A stretch of DNA of 64,000 nt, taken from Pomphorhynchus laevis (taxonomy: Eukaryota; Acanthocephala; Palaeacanthocephala; Echinorhynchida; Pomphorhynchidae). Location of the stretch: the NCBI GenBank assembly GCA_012934845.2, contig WNNJ02001917.1, positions 1 to 64,000 of the forward strand, written 5' to 3'. The notes beneath the pieces are model-generated. The model saw only the letters and a program-made list of their open reading frames with translations, did not search any database and was not told the DNA's origin. The translations under genes were made by a program, and so were the position numbers. This document shows, piece after piece, positions 12,395-23,489 of this stretch (position 1 is the first letter of the stretch; each line of letters opens with the position of its first letter).

Positions 12395-12545
12395 AAATAA
12401 GCTAACTGAGTCTACGTATTTTATATTGCAAATTAAAAATAATGCAAAATAAAAGTTAAATAGTTAAATAATAAAAAATTAATTAATAATAAATAATTGT
12501 TATAAGATTTTATATAATTTATATCAAGATCTAAATATCTAAATT
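12395..12545 (-). mobile_element. Penelope 3' terminal fragment (antisense)
   Basis: Begins with the complement of the terminal word (12401-12417) and continues with the AT-rich tail of the terminal unit (AAATAATGCAAAATAAAA-like). It lacks the structured core. Confidence 0.6.
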
Positions 12546-12990
12546 CGTTTCTGATACGAATGCGTCGAACACTATTAGATACTTTTGATTCGACAAGCAT
12601 AATTCCAAAATCGCTTGGGTGTTTGTCCTAAAGACATATCAACATTATTCTCGTACACGTATCTCTTTTCCGATTTTAAGCGATTACATTCATAAGAATT
12701 CGTTTGTACTCACTATATGAATCTTCACTCTTCCTACAGGGACTGCACGCCTTATTTCTTAACCCTATACAACGCTTAAGTTAGATATCAAACCACGTGG
12801 GTTTATTAGGTTTTTGATAGACTGCCACATGCTCTCCACATCGAGATCATTACAAAAGAAAATCTTTTAGCCTAGTCAACTATCACATTTTCTGGAACAG
12901 TTTCCGTACTCGCTTCTCCTAATCTGATCTATAGATATACATGATAATCTCAATATGGATGATACCGTTTTGGATTTTAGTATAATATAA
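12546..12990. other. Unassigned single-copy-looking sequence
   Basis: More complex than its AT-rich surroundings, but with many stops in all frames. Nothing recognised. Confidence 0.4.
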
Positions 12991-12994
12991 TCAA

Positions 12995-14140
12995 ATCAGC
13001 TAACTGAGTCTACGGATTTAATATAATTATAAAATAAACAAAACATAATAATGCTAAATCAAAATTTAATAATTTAATAATAAAATTAATAATTGTTTTT
13101 AGATTTTCTATAATTTAAATCAAGTTAAAATAAAAAATTGAAATTTAAAATAAACGTCATTTTTATGAATTGACTAATAAATAACAGACGTTGTATCAGA
13201 AAAAGGATTAGAGGTCATCAGGAGGAACTGCTATGTTATCATGTTTCGGTCCCTAACTCCTCTACCCAACATAGCAGCGGGGCCAAATACATGCTAATGA
13301 TGTATTTCCTCTGATGAAATTTGATTATATAGTATTTTATTCAAATACAAATTATATACTTATAAGATACCCGAAAATCAGATATAATCTGTATCAGATA
13401 CCCGAATCTACGTATTTCATATTATTTATATTTATATCAAGTTAACATTTAGAATTTAAAATAAAAGTCAATTTGTATGAATAAACTCATAAATAACAGA
13501 CGTTGTATTATAATAAGGATTATAGGTCATCAGGAGAAACTGTTATGCTATCAGTTTTCGGCCCAACTCCTCTACCCAGCATAGCAGCGGGGCCAAATAC
13601 GTGCTAAGGACGTATTTCCTCAGATGAAATTTGATTATATAGTATTTTATTCAAATACAAAGTATATACTTATAAGATACCCGAATATCAGATATGATCC
13701 GTATCAGATACCCGAATCTACGTATTTCATATTATTTATATTTATATCAAGTTAACATTTAGAATTTAAAATAAAAGTCAATTTGTATGAATAAACTCAT
13801 AAATAACAGACGTTGTATTATAATAAGGATTAGAGGTCATCAGGAGAAACTGCTATGCTATCAGTTTTCGGCCCAACTCCTCTACCCAGCATAGCAGCGG
13901 GGCCAAATACGTGCTAAGGACGTATTTCCTCTGATGAAATTTGATTATATAGTATTTTATTCAAATACAAAGTATATACTTATAAGATACCCGAATATCA
14001 GATATGATCCGTATCAGATACCCGAATCTACGTATTTCATATTATGTATATTTATATCAAGTTAACATTTAGAATTTAAAATAAAAGTCAATTTGTATGA
14101 ATAAACTCATAAATAACAGACGTTGTATCATAATGGCCTT
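12995..14140 (-). repeat. 310-bp tandem array of Penelope terminal unit
   Basis: Three consecutive units on the minus strand. The marker CCCGAATCTA recurs at 13401, 13711 and 14021, exactly 310 bp apart. Each unit carries the terminal-unit core: hairpin AAATACAT or AAATACGT with its complement, GGCCCC, and CTGCTATGTT or CTGCTATGCT with its complement, then the CTCCTGATGACC box. The second and third units are nearly identical, so they arose recently from each other; the first is more divergent. The array ends on the left with the terminal word TAGCTG (complement, 12997-13014). No RT or endonuclease coding lies within or next to it, so it behaves as a non-autonomous satellite derived from Penelope ends. 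Confidence 0.85.
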
Positions 14141-14285
14141 CATTTTGGATATTTACTGTCATCTTCAATTAGGAGAATGTATGTAAAATAAAATTCCAGT
14201 TTCGATTTAGCTGCAATCAGTATCTCAATCAGTATTTAATGATTCATCGTTATCAACACATTAGATTAGATAATGTTATCAATGT

Positions 14286-14500
14286 TTACGAATTGACTAA
14301 TAAATAACAGACGTTGTATCAGAATAAGGATTAGAGGTCATCAGGAGGAACTGCTATGCTATCAGGTTTCGGTCTTTCATAATATAAAATATATTTGCGA
14401 GCTACAATCCCATGCTCGCAACAAAGAAAAACATCTTTTACGTTTTATTCACTCATCATATTGATGAGTGAGTTGTGAATGACGATAGTTTGTTATCAAG
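14286..14500 (-). mobile_element. Partial terminal unit joined to foldback repeat
   Basis: A fragment of the Penelope terminal unit (14286-14372, through CTGCTATGCTATCAGG) is joined directly to the repeat described at 12160-12330 (14373-14490). The join is a breakpoint between two repeat families. Confidence 0.6.
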
Positions 14501-15004
14501 CTAAAGCATAGAAGATATATTCGATCTATTATATCGTATATAAAAACTAAATTTATTTTTATCATTTAACCTAAAGGTTGTATATATATTATTTAAATAT
14601 TATATATATTAAATAAATATTCTAATTGTGATTTAAATTATAAGCTACTTGTTTTCAGGCATAATAAAAGTCAATCATATAAAACAGTTACAAAAATGAG
14701 AAAACCAGGCGATTCCAAAATATCCAGAAATCCTAAAAGCGAAATAATATTTGTTTTAATATTCAGTTATGATCCCGATTAAATCTTACACGTCAAATAA
14801 AGGCTACATACACGCATAATATGATTTATTATAAATTATTTTTAACGCCTGGAATTTTGTTTATTCGTAGACTGCATTCATGACCTGATTTAGGACAAGT
14901 AGGGACAACTTATAACTTTATATTTGCCAATTCAATTAAAATTATTATTAATGCTATCAACTTCGACACTAGATTTGAACTATGTATATCTAGGATGAAA
15001 TTCA
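14501..15004. other. AT-rich DNA without recognised gene
   Basis: No open frame of coding character. Confidence 0.5.
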
Positions 15005-15278
15005 AATTTATTTTATAACATAATTTAGTTGCCATAATTTTTGTAATTTCGGTTTGTAATTTAGAGATGATATCGGTATTGTGTCGATGAAGCTGAACTA
15101 TCAAGGATGTATCAAACAATGAACGATCTTTCATAAAAAGATCGTTCATTTATTTTATAACATAATTTAGTTGCCATAATTTTTGTAATTTCGGTTTGTA
15201 ATTTAGAGATGATATCGGTATTGTGTCGATGAAGCTGAACTATCAAGGATGTATCAAACAATGAACGATCTTTCATAA
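15005..15278. repeat. 142-bp tandem duplication with hairpin at the junction
   Basis: Two virtually identical copies (about 15006-15136 and 15148-15278). The junction is a perfect foldback of 13-bp arms, ATGAACGATCTTT (15119-15131) and complement (15137-15149), around a 5-nt loop. The second copy then continues into the foldback repeat family (about 15270-15330). Confidence 0.85.
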
Positions 15279-15330
15279 TATAAAATATATTTGCAAGCTA
15301 TCGTCCCATCCTCGCAACGACAAGCATCTT

Positions 15331-15935
15331 GACGTTTTTTCTTCAAAACACGATTAATTGTCGCCATTTTATTTAAATAAATAAAAAATCCATATTTCGC
15401 ATAGTTACCAATAAAAAAAAACAATTTACCAATTTAGCCACTGTAGTTTGACTATTTTATTAATTGGTGCTTTCTGATTCATCGTATAATATGGTACTAT
15501 TCTGATATATCAGTATTTTATTTCTTAGCCAATTCATAAAAATTGGCTTTATTTTAAATTTAATTATAAATTATATCATTATATAAATATTAATTGCATA
15601 AAATCTTTAAATAATCTTTATTTTATTGTATAAAATCTTAGTAATATATTTAGTAAATATAATTAATATCTTCATGTAATAGTCGCATATAGAAAAATAC
15701 AAAGCCATAAAGATTTTAGTAGCATTTCGATTCTAACGGATTTTATTTAAATTCTAACTTTGCATAAATATAAATTGTATAAAATCTTATATTGATTGAT
15801 TCTTTATTTTAATTTAAAAGAAATAAATTAGCATATATATTTGCTTATTTATAAATCATATTATTGTGTATGCTCAGAAATAATTCAGGTTTTTATGGTA
15901 TTAAATTTAATATTCAGGTTTTTTATTGTTATTTT
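15331..15935. other. AT-rich DNA without recognised gene
   Basis: Fragments of AATTCATAAAAATTG-type terminal-unit sequence near 15530; otherwise nothing. Confidence 0.5.
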
Positions 15936-15939
15936 TATA

Positions 15940-16840
15940 TGGCATATTAGTTCGGCCTAACAAATGTATTTTTTCGAGTTTGACCTTATCACGCAAGGGC
16001 ATATTGCAGTATGTGGGGTAACCGTATGCTAATATCGACATGATTAAGGAAAATGATGCAAAATACAATTTTAGCATAACTAGATTCTTAACTCGAATGA
16101 TACCGTAATCCAGTAGTGTTCTGGTACAAGTCGATTCTGTGTAGGCCAGTTAATTCGATTTCTATTTTAGCTTAAAATCACGGTTAGAATTGTGAAGGTA
16201 GGATAAGTCTGTAATGATAATTATGTTGTCTGCAAATTGTACACAAGAACTGCTTGACAGCTTAGATTCAAAAATATCTACAAAGCAAAAAGAAACTATG
16301 ACAAGCTACTACCTTGATGAACACCTTCTTGAACAGTGCAAGCATTATATTTTATGTTGCCTGAAGTCTCTTTGCGAACGATTCTTCAGATTAGATTTAA
16401 TAAAACTTGCTTGTCAATAAAAATCTGAACTGTACAAGTTTCTCTTATAAAAGATGATGATTAACACGATCAAACTTCTTTAATAGGTCCACTTGGATTA
16501 CCTGCACAATTGGAAAATTAGATGAATCTAATTCGCTTACAATCTTTATTACGATCAAAGCGTTTAACATGACAAAAATAGTTTATCGTGAGTTTATTAT
16601 TTTATTTAAGAATTAGACTCACATGCAAATTCTTTAGACAATCTGACACTGTGCCTTTTTGGAAAATTAAATTTAATATTTGTGACAGTGGATCAGCTAA
16701 TAAGTCGGCTAAATATTTAAAAGCACATACCGGTAATCCAGGTCCCCATGTCTTGTTTTTATTTAATTTTAATATTTTGTCATATACTTCAATTGATGAA
16801 ATAATATTATTGAAAATGACTACTTATCTAGTTCTATCTT
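15940..16840 (-). mobile_element. Decayed antisense LINE RT fragment
   Basis: Minus-strand pieces match, in order, the neighbouring LINE RT at 16.8-18.9 kb: a linker with KTWGPGLPV (about 16735), NALIVIKIVSELDSSNFP then VIQVDLLKKFDRVNHHLL (about 16460-16570), QGSSLS (about 16290), an FADN-like catalytic remnant (about 16215) and LAYGYPTYCN (about 16000). It is broken in many places and clearly diverged from the sense copy, so it is a separate, older insertion. Confidence 0.75.
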
Positions 16841-16841
16841 A

Positions 16842-18895
16842 ATGACTACTTCTCTAGTTCAATTCCATGTAAAAAAAGTACGTATAAATTCAAGAGATCC
16901 AATGTGGATCACACCACTGATCAAGGAATTGCAGAAGCGAAAAGACCGAGCTTACCGGAGTGGCAATTCTGAAATGTCCAAACAAATTAACAATAGACTG
17001 TCAAATCTAATACCTATAGCAAAATTGTGCTGGTTTAAAAAGCAATTATGCATAAATCGTGGTGGCTCTCTATGGAAAGGAGTAAATGCAATTAGAAAGC
17101 AGGCACCTATATCGGAGTTTGATAAACTCACGGATGAAAGACTTAAAGCGACAGTCAACCTTATCAATTCTAATTTAACAAATGGAATCTTAACAGAGAA
17201 TAATAACAGCTTACAAATCGCATTTGATGATCATATTTCTAACTTTGATCAATTGATGGACACAATTTCACCGCTAGAAGTACACTCGATAATATTAAAG
17301 ATAAGGAAAAACAAATCATGTGGGCCAGGTATGCCTATATGGGCTCCACATGAATTAGCTGATTTATTAACAGAACCTCTTTCAATTATGTTTACCTCCA
17401 TATTCAGAATGGGAATTGTTCCAAGTTGCTTAAAACAGTATATGGTTCGCTTGATACCCAAAGACAAATTACCTATAACAATCGACAATTTTAGGCCCAT
17501 AAGTCTAGTACCGGCTATAGCAAAAACTTCCTAGAGATGTGTTTTAAAAAGATTGGATAAATACATAACTACGGTATCCAACTCTCAATTTGCTTTCAAA
17601 CCTAACAGCAGTGCTACGAACGCCCTTGTCGCGATTAATGAACGAATACTAAAAGAAATTGGCTCATCAAGCTGTCCCGTAGTACAAATTATTCAGGTCG
17701 ATATTTCAAAAGCCTTCGATTGTGTCAATCATCACATTTTAATCAACAAGTTAGTTAAAAACAACTTCCCATACTGGCAGATAGCCTTTATTTCTTCATA
17801 TCTAATATATATAAGTCAACGTGTAGGTTACAAAGAAATAGTTTCAGAGAGTTATACAATGTCAATCGGAGTACCTCAAGGAAGCGCGTTATCGCCGTTT
17901 TTATTCGCCGTCTACGTTGATGATTTTTATTCTATGCTGCAATACAGCGTATGTGTGAAATTCGATGATGACATCTCCATAATTGTAAGTTCGTTAAACT
18001 TCTTAAATTCTAATAGAGACGTTAAGCTAGAGTTGGACAATCTGATAAAATGGACTGACCTAAATGTATTGAGCTTAAATAGATCAAAATCAAAAATTAT
18101 GAATATCAACCTAACGAGACGACATAGCCCATTGATAGTCGATCATGGTCTGAAACGTGTTAAAAGTCTTCGAATACTAGGCGTTAATTTTACCGATAAC
18201 CAGTCTTGGTCTCTTCATATTGATGATGTCGTCAGAAAATGCAGTAACCGACTTTATCTGCTAAGGCGCATTTCGGCATTAGGAACCTCTCCCACTCAGT
18301 TAGAGATTGTGTGTATTGCATTAGTAAGATCATTACTAGTTTATGGATATCCCGTTTTTTGTAATGTAGCCTCACGAGACCTTCAAAAAATGTTAAAAAT
18401 TCATAGGTTCGCAGAGCGCATTTGTAGAAAAAAATTAGTCACTCTCGCGGAAGTTTTAAACATGTCGTTTACCAAACTCGCTCGTAATATAGAGTTTATA
18501 TCCCAATTATTTGAACTTTGTTTCGGGCATACTAACTGTACTAAACATAGTAAGTATGGTCATAAAAAGTTGGGCTTGAAAGCACCTCGAATCGAAAAGT
18601 TTTCATCTTCGTTCCTATTCAAAGCTGTTAAATCATTAGAAGCGCAGAGTCGAAAATCCAGAAGGTTGTAAAATGGCAGTCTTCACAGCTCAGTAAAACA
18701 ATTTTTCTTGAATAGTGTTTATCCTACCTTTTCACAGCTGCAAATGATCCTTATTATTATATATTTTTTTATTTTTTATTTTTTATTTTTTTATCAATTT
18801 TAAAGTAGTTGTACACAAATTAAGCAGAGATAGTTGTTTGTTTGTATTTTATAACATGTTCACTTTTATTTAATAAAGAATCAATCAATCAATGT
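16842..18895 (+). mobile_element. LINE ORF2 3' part, CR1/L2-like RT
   Basis: 5'-truncated non-LTR retrotransposon that keeps the linker, RT and 3' end. One frame runs from 16842 to the stop at 18669-18671, interrupted by a single in-frame TAG near 17532. RT motifs: KDKLPITIDNFRPISL (about 17465), VDISKAFDCVNHHIL (about 17700), GVPQGSALSPFLFAVY (about 17870), and at the catalytic site KFDDDISII (about 17960), where families usually show (Y/F)ADD. The C-terminal region includes LVYGYPVFCN. The 3' end carries AATAAAG and a short (ATCA)n tail near 18880-18895, as in CR1/L2-type elements. No endonuclease is present because of the truncation. Apart from the stop it looks young. Confidence 0.85.
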
Positions 18896-18899
18896 CTTA

Positions 18900-19285
18900 A
18901 ATGTCACACCTGCCGGTAGTTACCATTTCTGAATTAATATTATTTATAAACTGCCAAGTTTACGAATAATAGCAGTGGACCCTGGAATTGAGCGGACCCT
19001 GTAATTGAGCTGAACAACGCGAGGAAACAGAAGATTATCCTTAAAATGCCAAGTCAACTCTAAATTGATCATATTTAAAACCGTTGCTGAATGTTTCTTT
19101 ACGCTATTTACCCCTTTCCAAAGTGAGCTCCCTCAACTGTTTCCAAAGCAGTTTGTTTTAAACTGCTTTTATTATTTTTTACTGATTTTATTTTTTCATC
19201 TTATTTAATCTTATTTTTAATTTATAAATAATATCATTGACTCAATTGGCGGAACAGATAATTAAAGAAATTTTCATATATAAAT
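18900..19285. other. Unassigned sequence with short repeats
   Basis: Contains GGACCCTG(G/T)AATTGAGC twice (about 18976-19011) and a foldback AAAGCAGTTT/AAACTGCTTT at about 19145-19168. No gene seen. Confidence 0.5.
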
Positions 19286-19289
19286 ACGA

Positions 19290-19800
19290 TTTTATTATAC
19301 AAATTTAGATTTAGCTGATACAAAGCGTTAAAAATTTAAAAAGCAGGGACATATATATTCAGACAAATAAAAGGTGTTTCAATGTCCAGTAATAGTAGCC
19401 CCATTATAACTGACTTATTTTTAAGCTTTATAGAATATGAATTTGTTCATAACTGTTTAAAAAATAAATCTAAATTATATAAAGATATGAAATATGTTTC
19501 GATATATTGATGATATATGTGTATTTAATTCTAGCAATTTTTATTTAATAAGCGAACAAATTTATCCAGGGTGCCTTATTCTTAATAAAACCAATATTGA
19601 TGATAAAGAAGGTATATATCTAGATATGAACATTAAATTAACATTAAATAAAACTACTGTTAATTTATATCGTAAAGATGACATATTTAAATTTACAAGA
19701 AACATATTTTTACATGAGCATTCATGCATACCATATAATATAAAATATAATACATTAAATAATTAAATTTTAAGAATTGCAACAATTTTCAACGATATTG
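19290..19800 (+). mobile_element. Penelope-like RT fragment
   Basis: Carries 'SSPIITDLFLSFIEYEFVHN', catalytic YIDDICVFN (about 19500) and the following block to YNIKYNTLNN. Deleted around motif B relative to the 43.6-kb element and broken, but the block after YIDD is well kept. Confidence 0.8.
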
Positions 19801-19829
19801 GTTTCAAACATAAAGATAAAGATAATATA

Positions 19830-19955
19830 AAGATAAATATATTATATTTAAATATAAGATATAAATATAAAGTTAAATATATTATATTTAAATATAAGAT
19901 ATAAATATAAAGTTAAATATATTATATTTAAATATAAGATATAAATATAAAGATA
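19830..19955. repeat. 40-bp AT-rich tandem repeat
   Basis: AAATATATTATATTTAAATA plus 20 more bases, repeated a little over three times with period 40, inside the Penelope fragment cluster. Confidence 0.8.
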
Positions 19956-20034
19956 TTTATTATATCTTTATATAAAGATATAAAATATATGTTTCGATTA
20001 TTAAATTATTGAATTTATTCAATAATTTCATTTA

Positions 20035-20640
20035 TTTATGATAGCTGTGTATTTAACTCTAACAATTTTTATTCAATAAGCGAAAAATATTATCCAGAAA
20101 GCCTTATTCTTAACAAAACCAATATTAATAATAAATAAGGTATATATCTAGATATGAACATTAAATTAACATTAACTAAAACTACTATTAATTTATATCG
20201 TAAAGATGACATATTTAAATTTACAAGAAACATATTCTTGCATGAGCATTCATGCATACCATATAATATAAAATATAATACATTTTTATTATTAAAAATT
20301 ATTTCTAATAATTTTTATTCAATTAGTGAGCACATTTATCCAGAAAGCCTTATTCTTAACAAAACCAATATTAATGATAAAGGTGTATATCTAGATATGA
20401 ACATATAATTAGCATTAACTTAAACCACTTTTAATTTATATCGTAAAGATGACATATTTAAATTTACAATAAACATATTTTTGCATGACCATTCATTAAA
20501 CTGTTAAGCAGTCATAACTTTGTGAAAAATAACTCTAAACTATATAAAGATATGAAATATATGTTTCGATAAACAAATTTATCCAGGTAGCCTTATTCTT
20601 AATAAAACCAATATTGATGAATATTCAATTGCTATTTTAA
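20035..20640 (+). mobile_element. Tandem Penelope-like RT fragments
   Basis: The segment following YIDD (NFYSISE..YPESLILNKTNI..YLDMNI..FKFTRNIFLH) is repeated head-to-tail at about 20060-20285, 20305-20500 and 20515-20640. Such serial partial copies fit the tandem insertions known for Penelope-like elements. All are broken. Confidence 0.7.
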
Positions 20641-20699
20641 GATATAAAGTTTGTGATTCATTGTTCCGTCGGGTATTAATTAACCTTAATTAAACACTT

Positions 20700-20713
20700 T
20701 TGTTTTTTAATAG
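20700..20713 (+). promoter_or_regulatory. Likely 3' splice site before the BCDIN3D-like ORF
   Basis: A pyrimidine-rich TTGTTTTTTAATAG ends eight bases before the ATG. Inferred from sequence alone; the matching upstream exon was not identified. Confidence 0.45.
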
Positions 20714-20721
20714 GGTTCTTT

Positions 20722-21486
20722 ATGAGTTTAAATCACAACACTTCACAGAACGATCCTTACAATGGATCCATGTATGGAAATTTTCATAATTACTACCATT
20801 TCAACAACGTTAAAAGTAGAATGAATCAGATAGAATACATGGATATTAAACTGCAATCCAAAGACCACATTTGTCTGCTTGATGTTGGATGTAACATTGG
20901 AGATCTTACAGTAAGCCTGTGTATACATATTTCTAATAGATATCATTGCAACGTATCTTGTCTTGCTATTGATATTGACAGTGAGCTTATAAGCAAGGCC
21001 AAATTAAAACATAGTTCCTTTCAAATGGCATCAGACCGTCGTGTTGATCTTGACTTTCATCAATGTGATATATCTCGAACGGATAATTTTAATGGTCTGG
21101 TTAACTTGTGGAAATTAAAAGCAGGCACAGCAAATACGAAAACGTTCGATTTAATTTGTTTATTTTCCGTGTCAATGTGGTTACACATTCATAACGGAAC
21201 TGCCGGATTTGCAAGAATTCTTGCAAATTTATGCACCATTGGTAACCACTTTATTATTGAACCCCAGTCATGGAGTTCTTACACCAAAGCTAGACGGAGG
21301 CTCAGAAAATGTGCCGCTGATTTAGAGTTTCCATATGATGATGAAGTTTGCAGTCGAAATAGTCAGCACAGTTCAACGAAAGAATTGATTATACATATAA
21401 TGAGGAAAAACGGAGCTGTTTTGCTGGATCAATTTAAATTTACTAATTGGAAACGCGAAATTCTTTTATTTGTGTTAAGCAATTAA
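20722..21486 (+). CDS. BCDIN3D: BCDIN3D-like RNA 5'-phosphate methyltransferase
   Basis: Bin3-family S-adenosylmethionine methyltransferase, 254 residues, single coding exon. Human BCDIN3D methylates the 5' monophosphate of cytoplasmic tRNA-His (and of some pre-miRNAs in vitro). Visible motifs: motif I LLDVGCNIGDLTV (about 52-64), acidic post-I strand LAIDID (81-86), CDIS (115-118), the Bin3 stretch LFSVSMWLHIHNG (147-159) and EPQSWSSYTKARRRLRK (180-196). The EPQ-W-Y block and lack of a long insertion favour BCDIN3D over 7SK-capping MePCE/Bin3. Length is close to the family's. The ATG is preceded by a strong acceptor-like TTTTTTAATAG ending at 20713, so a 5' untranslated intron is likely. AATAAA at 21628-21633 is a candidate poly(A) signal. 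It appears intact although surrounded by Penelope debris. Confidence 0.88.
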   Translation: MSLNHNTSQNDPYNGSMYGNFHNYYHFNNVKSRMNQIEYMDIKLQSKDHICLLDVGCNIGDLTVSLCIHISNRYHCNVSCLAIDIDSELISKAKLKHSSFQMASDRRVDLDFHQCDISRTDNFNGLVNLWKLKAGTANTKTFDLICLFSVSMWLHIHNGTAGFARILANLCTIGNHFIIEPQSWSSYTKARRRLRKCAADLEFPYDDEVCSRNSQHSSTKELIIHIMRKNGAVLLDQFKFTNWKREILLFVLSN

Positions 21487-21627
21487 TTCGAATTGCTTAA
21501 TTAATTATCATAAATCATCGTGTGATTTATTTCTTCATCTTACATTTTGAAAGTAAATTGACATCAACGCATATGATAGCAACCATAAAATGAAACCGTA
21601 TTGCCATCGTAATAACATTACATACTA

Positions 21628-21633
21628 AATAAA
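21628..21633 (+). terminator. Candidate poly(A) signal of the BCDIN3D-like gene
   Basis: AATAAA about 140 bases after the stop codon. AT-rich context makes chance occurrence possible. Confidence 0.4.
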
Positions 21634-21799
21634 TATCGTATGTATAACTTACAACATTATATTTATTTATAAAAACTTAATATTTACTCAAGATTAATAT
21701 TAATTTTGGATAAAATTAAAAAGAAACTAAAAATATAAAATAAAAATTATAATAGAATTAAAATAGTTAATGTAAATCAAATTAAAAACCATAATATTT

Positions 21800-22060
21800 T
21801 TTCCGCTTGACTTGGTTGAGTCTTCATCTATGGTCTCGTCGTCCCAGTCACTTATACAACAAGGTTGTGTTGTCACCTTCAATGAGTTGTGCAATAATAC
21901 CGCAGTATAATGTTCACAATCCTCGGCAAGCATTCATACATTTGCTTCCATTTTCCCTCATTAGCCGAAGAGGGTCGTCGCTCTGAAGAGAAGTAGTTCG
22001 CTCTATATTATTTATTTTAATAATTATATTAAATTTCCTGATCACAATACTGTTGATTTG
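21800..22060 (-). other. Coding-like stretch, possible host exon(s)
   Basis: On the minus strand a GC-richer stretch follows TTCTCTTCAG (acceptor-like) and contains an acidic frame including SDWDDETIDEDSTKSSGK. Frames do not connect convincingly and no family is recognised. It could be decayed gene remains. The remainder of 21487-23490 is AT-rich without a supported gene, apart from the foldback at 23151-23178. Confidence 0.25.
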
Positions 22061-23150
22061 GTGACTTGCAAAAAATGAAATAAATTTAAGTGAATATATT
22101 TTCATAATTTAAATCAATTTATTTCATAATTTATTTTTTTTATTTTTTGAATATTTTAATTTTCGCGATGCTACCAGTGATGCCCAATAATTATTGATTA
22201 ATAAAAGAGAAGGCGATAAATGTGACTATATTTTGTCTAAACACTGAAGCTGCCATCATTTTATTTAATCATTGAACCTAGAAAAACTTTCTAGGTATAA
22301 TATTTGAATAAAACTTTGAACAGTACGAACGATTTGTCGTGAGAGTATACATTATAAAAGACGTGTTAATAATACCTTATAAATACAAACTTGGAAAATC
22401 CATTGTTTGAATTATCTTTTTACAAAATCAAACGCTCACTTTGAGTATTTGAATTTGTGGTCTACATTTGTTGAAAATAAAAAATATCTCCAATCTTACC
22501 AGGTTTGAATATCTAATAGCTTTTGATCATTTTAGTTTTATTTTAATTTTAAATAGAGTGATGAGCAGTACCGGGTTCAACTGCCATCAACGATATTGAA
22601 ATTACAAATGATACACGCTATTCCATTAAAATTGCTTCTAAGTGAATCGTTCTTTGCTTTTGTTATCGAACTATTGTGTGAGCATTCTTTTTGTTTTGAT
22701 AAAAATTCTCAGCTAAATAGATATAAAAATAATGTCATTGAGCACGAAGGGGCCCATAAATTTTCTAAAATCAGTGGCAAATGATTAAAATGAAAAAAGG
22801 AACTGAACTGTAAATGAAAAATTAACAATTTTTCAAAATATAAGTAGCCTAGTAGATATCATATCCACTAAGAGTATGTAAGTATCATACCGTTCTATTT
22901 AGTTTTAGGTAAATTCTAATAAAATTTGTTATTAAAATAAGATTATAAAACAAATTTATTATTAATTATTAATATAAAATAATTTTGTTATTATAAAATT
23001 AATAACAAATTCGATAAATCGTAGCAATTATTCGATATTATTAATTACAATAAAACTATTTATTAATACCTTTTTATTTTGAAAAATACACGCGTTAGCA
23101 ATTAATACTTTTTTTAAGAAACTGTTAATTTACAAATTCGGGCATATTTG

Positions 23151-23178
23151 CCATCGCGCATTTCAAAATGCGCGATGG
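23151..23178. repeat. Perfect 13-bp GC-rich foldback
   Basis: CCATCGCGCATTT and its exact complement around a 2-nt loop, striking because its CpG-rich arms stand out in AT-rich DNA. Confidence 0.85.
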
Positions 23179-23489
23179 TAAACATTAATCCAAAAAGGAT
23201 TAATTTGATCGCTGCCGTCTTTCGAAGCAGAACAAACCAGACAAACGAAGAAATAAAAAGTATTAATATATCACGATTCCATCGATCATCGATAAAGACT
23301 TGATTCTTGAACAGTTGAAGACGTGAAGCGAGTTGTCACATGCTTTATCGCAACATTTGCATCGACAGGCATTGGATCATTGAAATTTCAACGCTATTTA
23401 GCAAAGGTTATATGATATCAATGTAAGCAGACGCAAAACAATATACATCGACCCTTTGAATTTGGTTACTGACAATTATAATGTCTTAT

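Noticed and set aside
14910-15149. 79-codon minus-strand frame
   Set aside because: It covers the 142-bp duplication and hairpin; the start codon lies in the foldback and the composition is that of AT-rich repeat.
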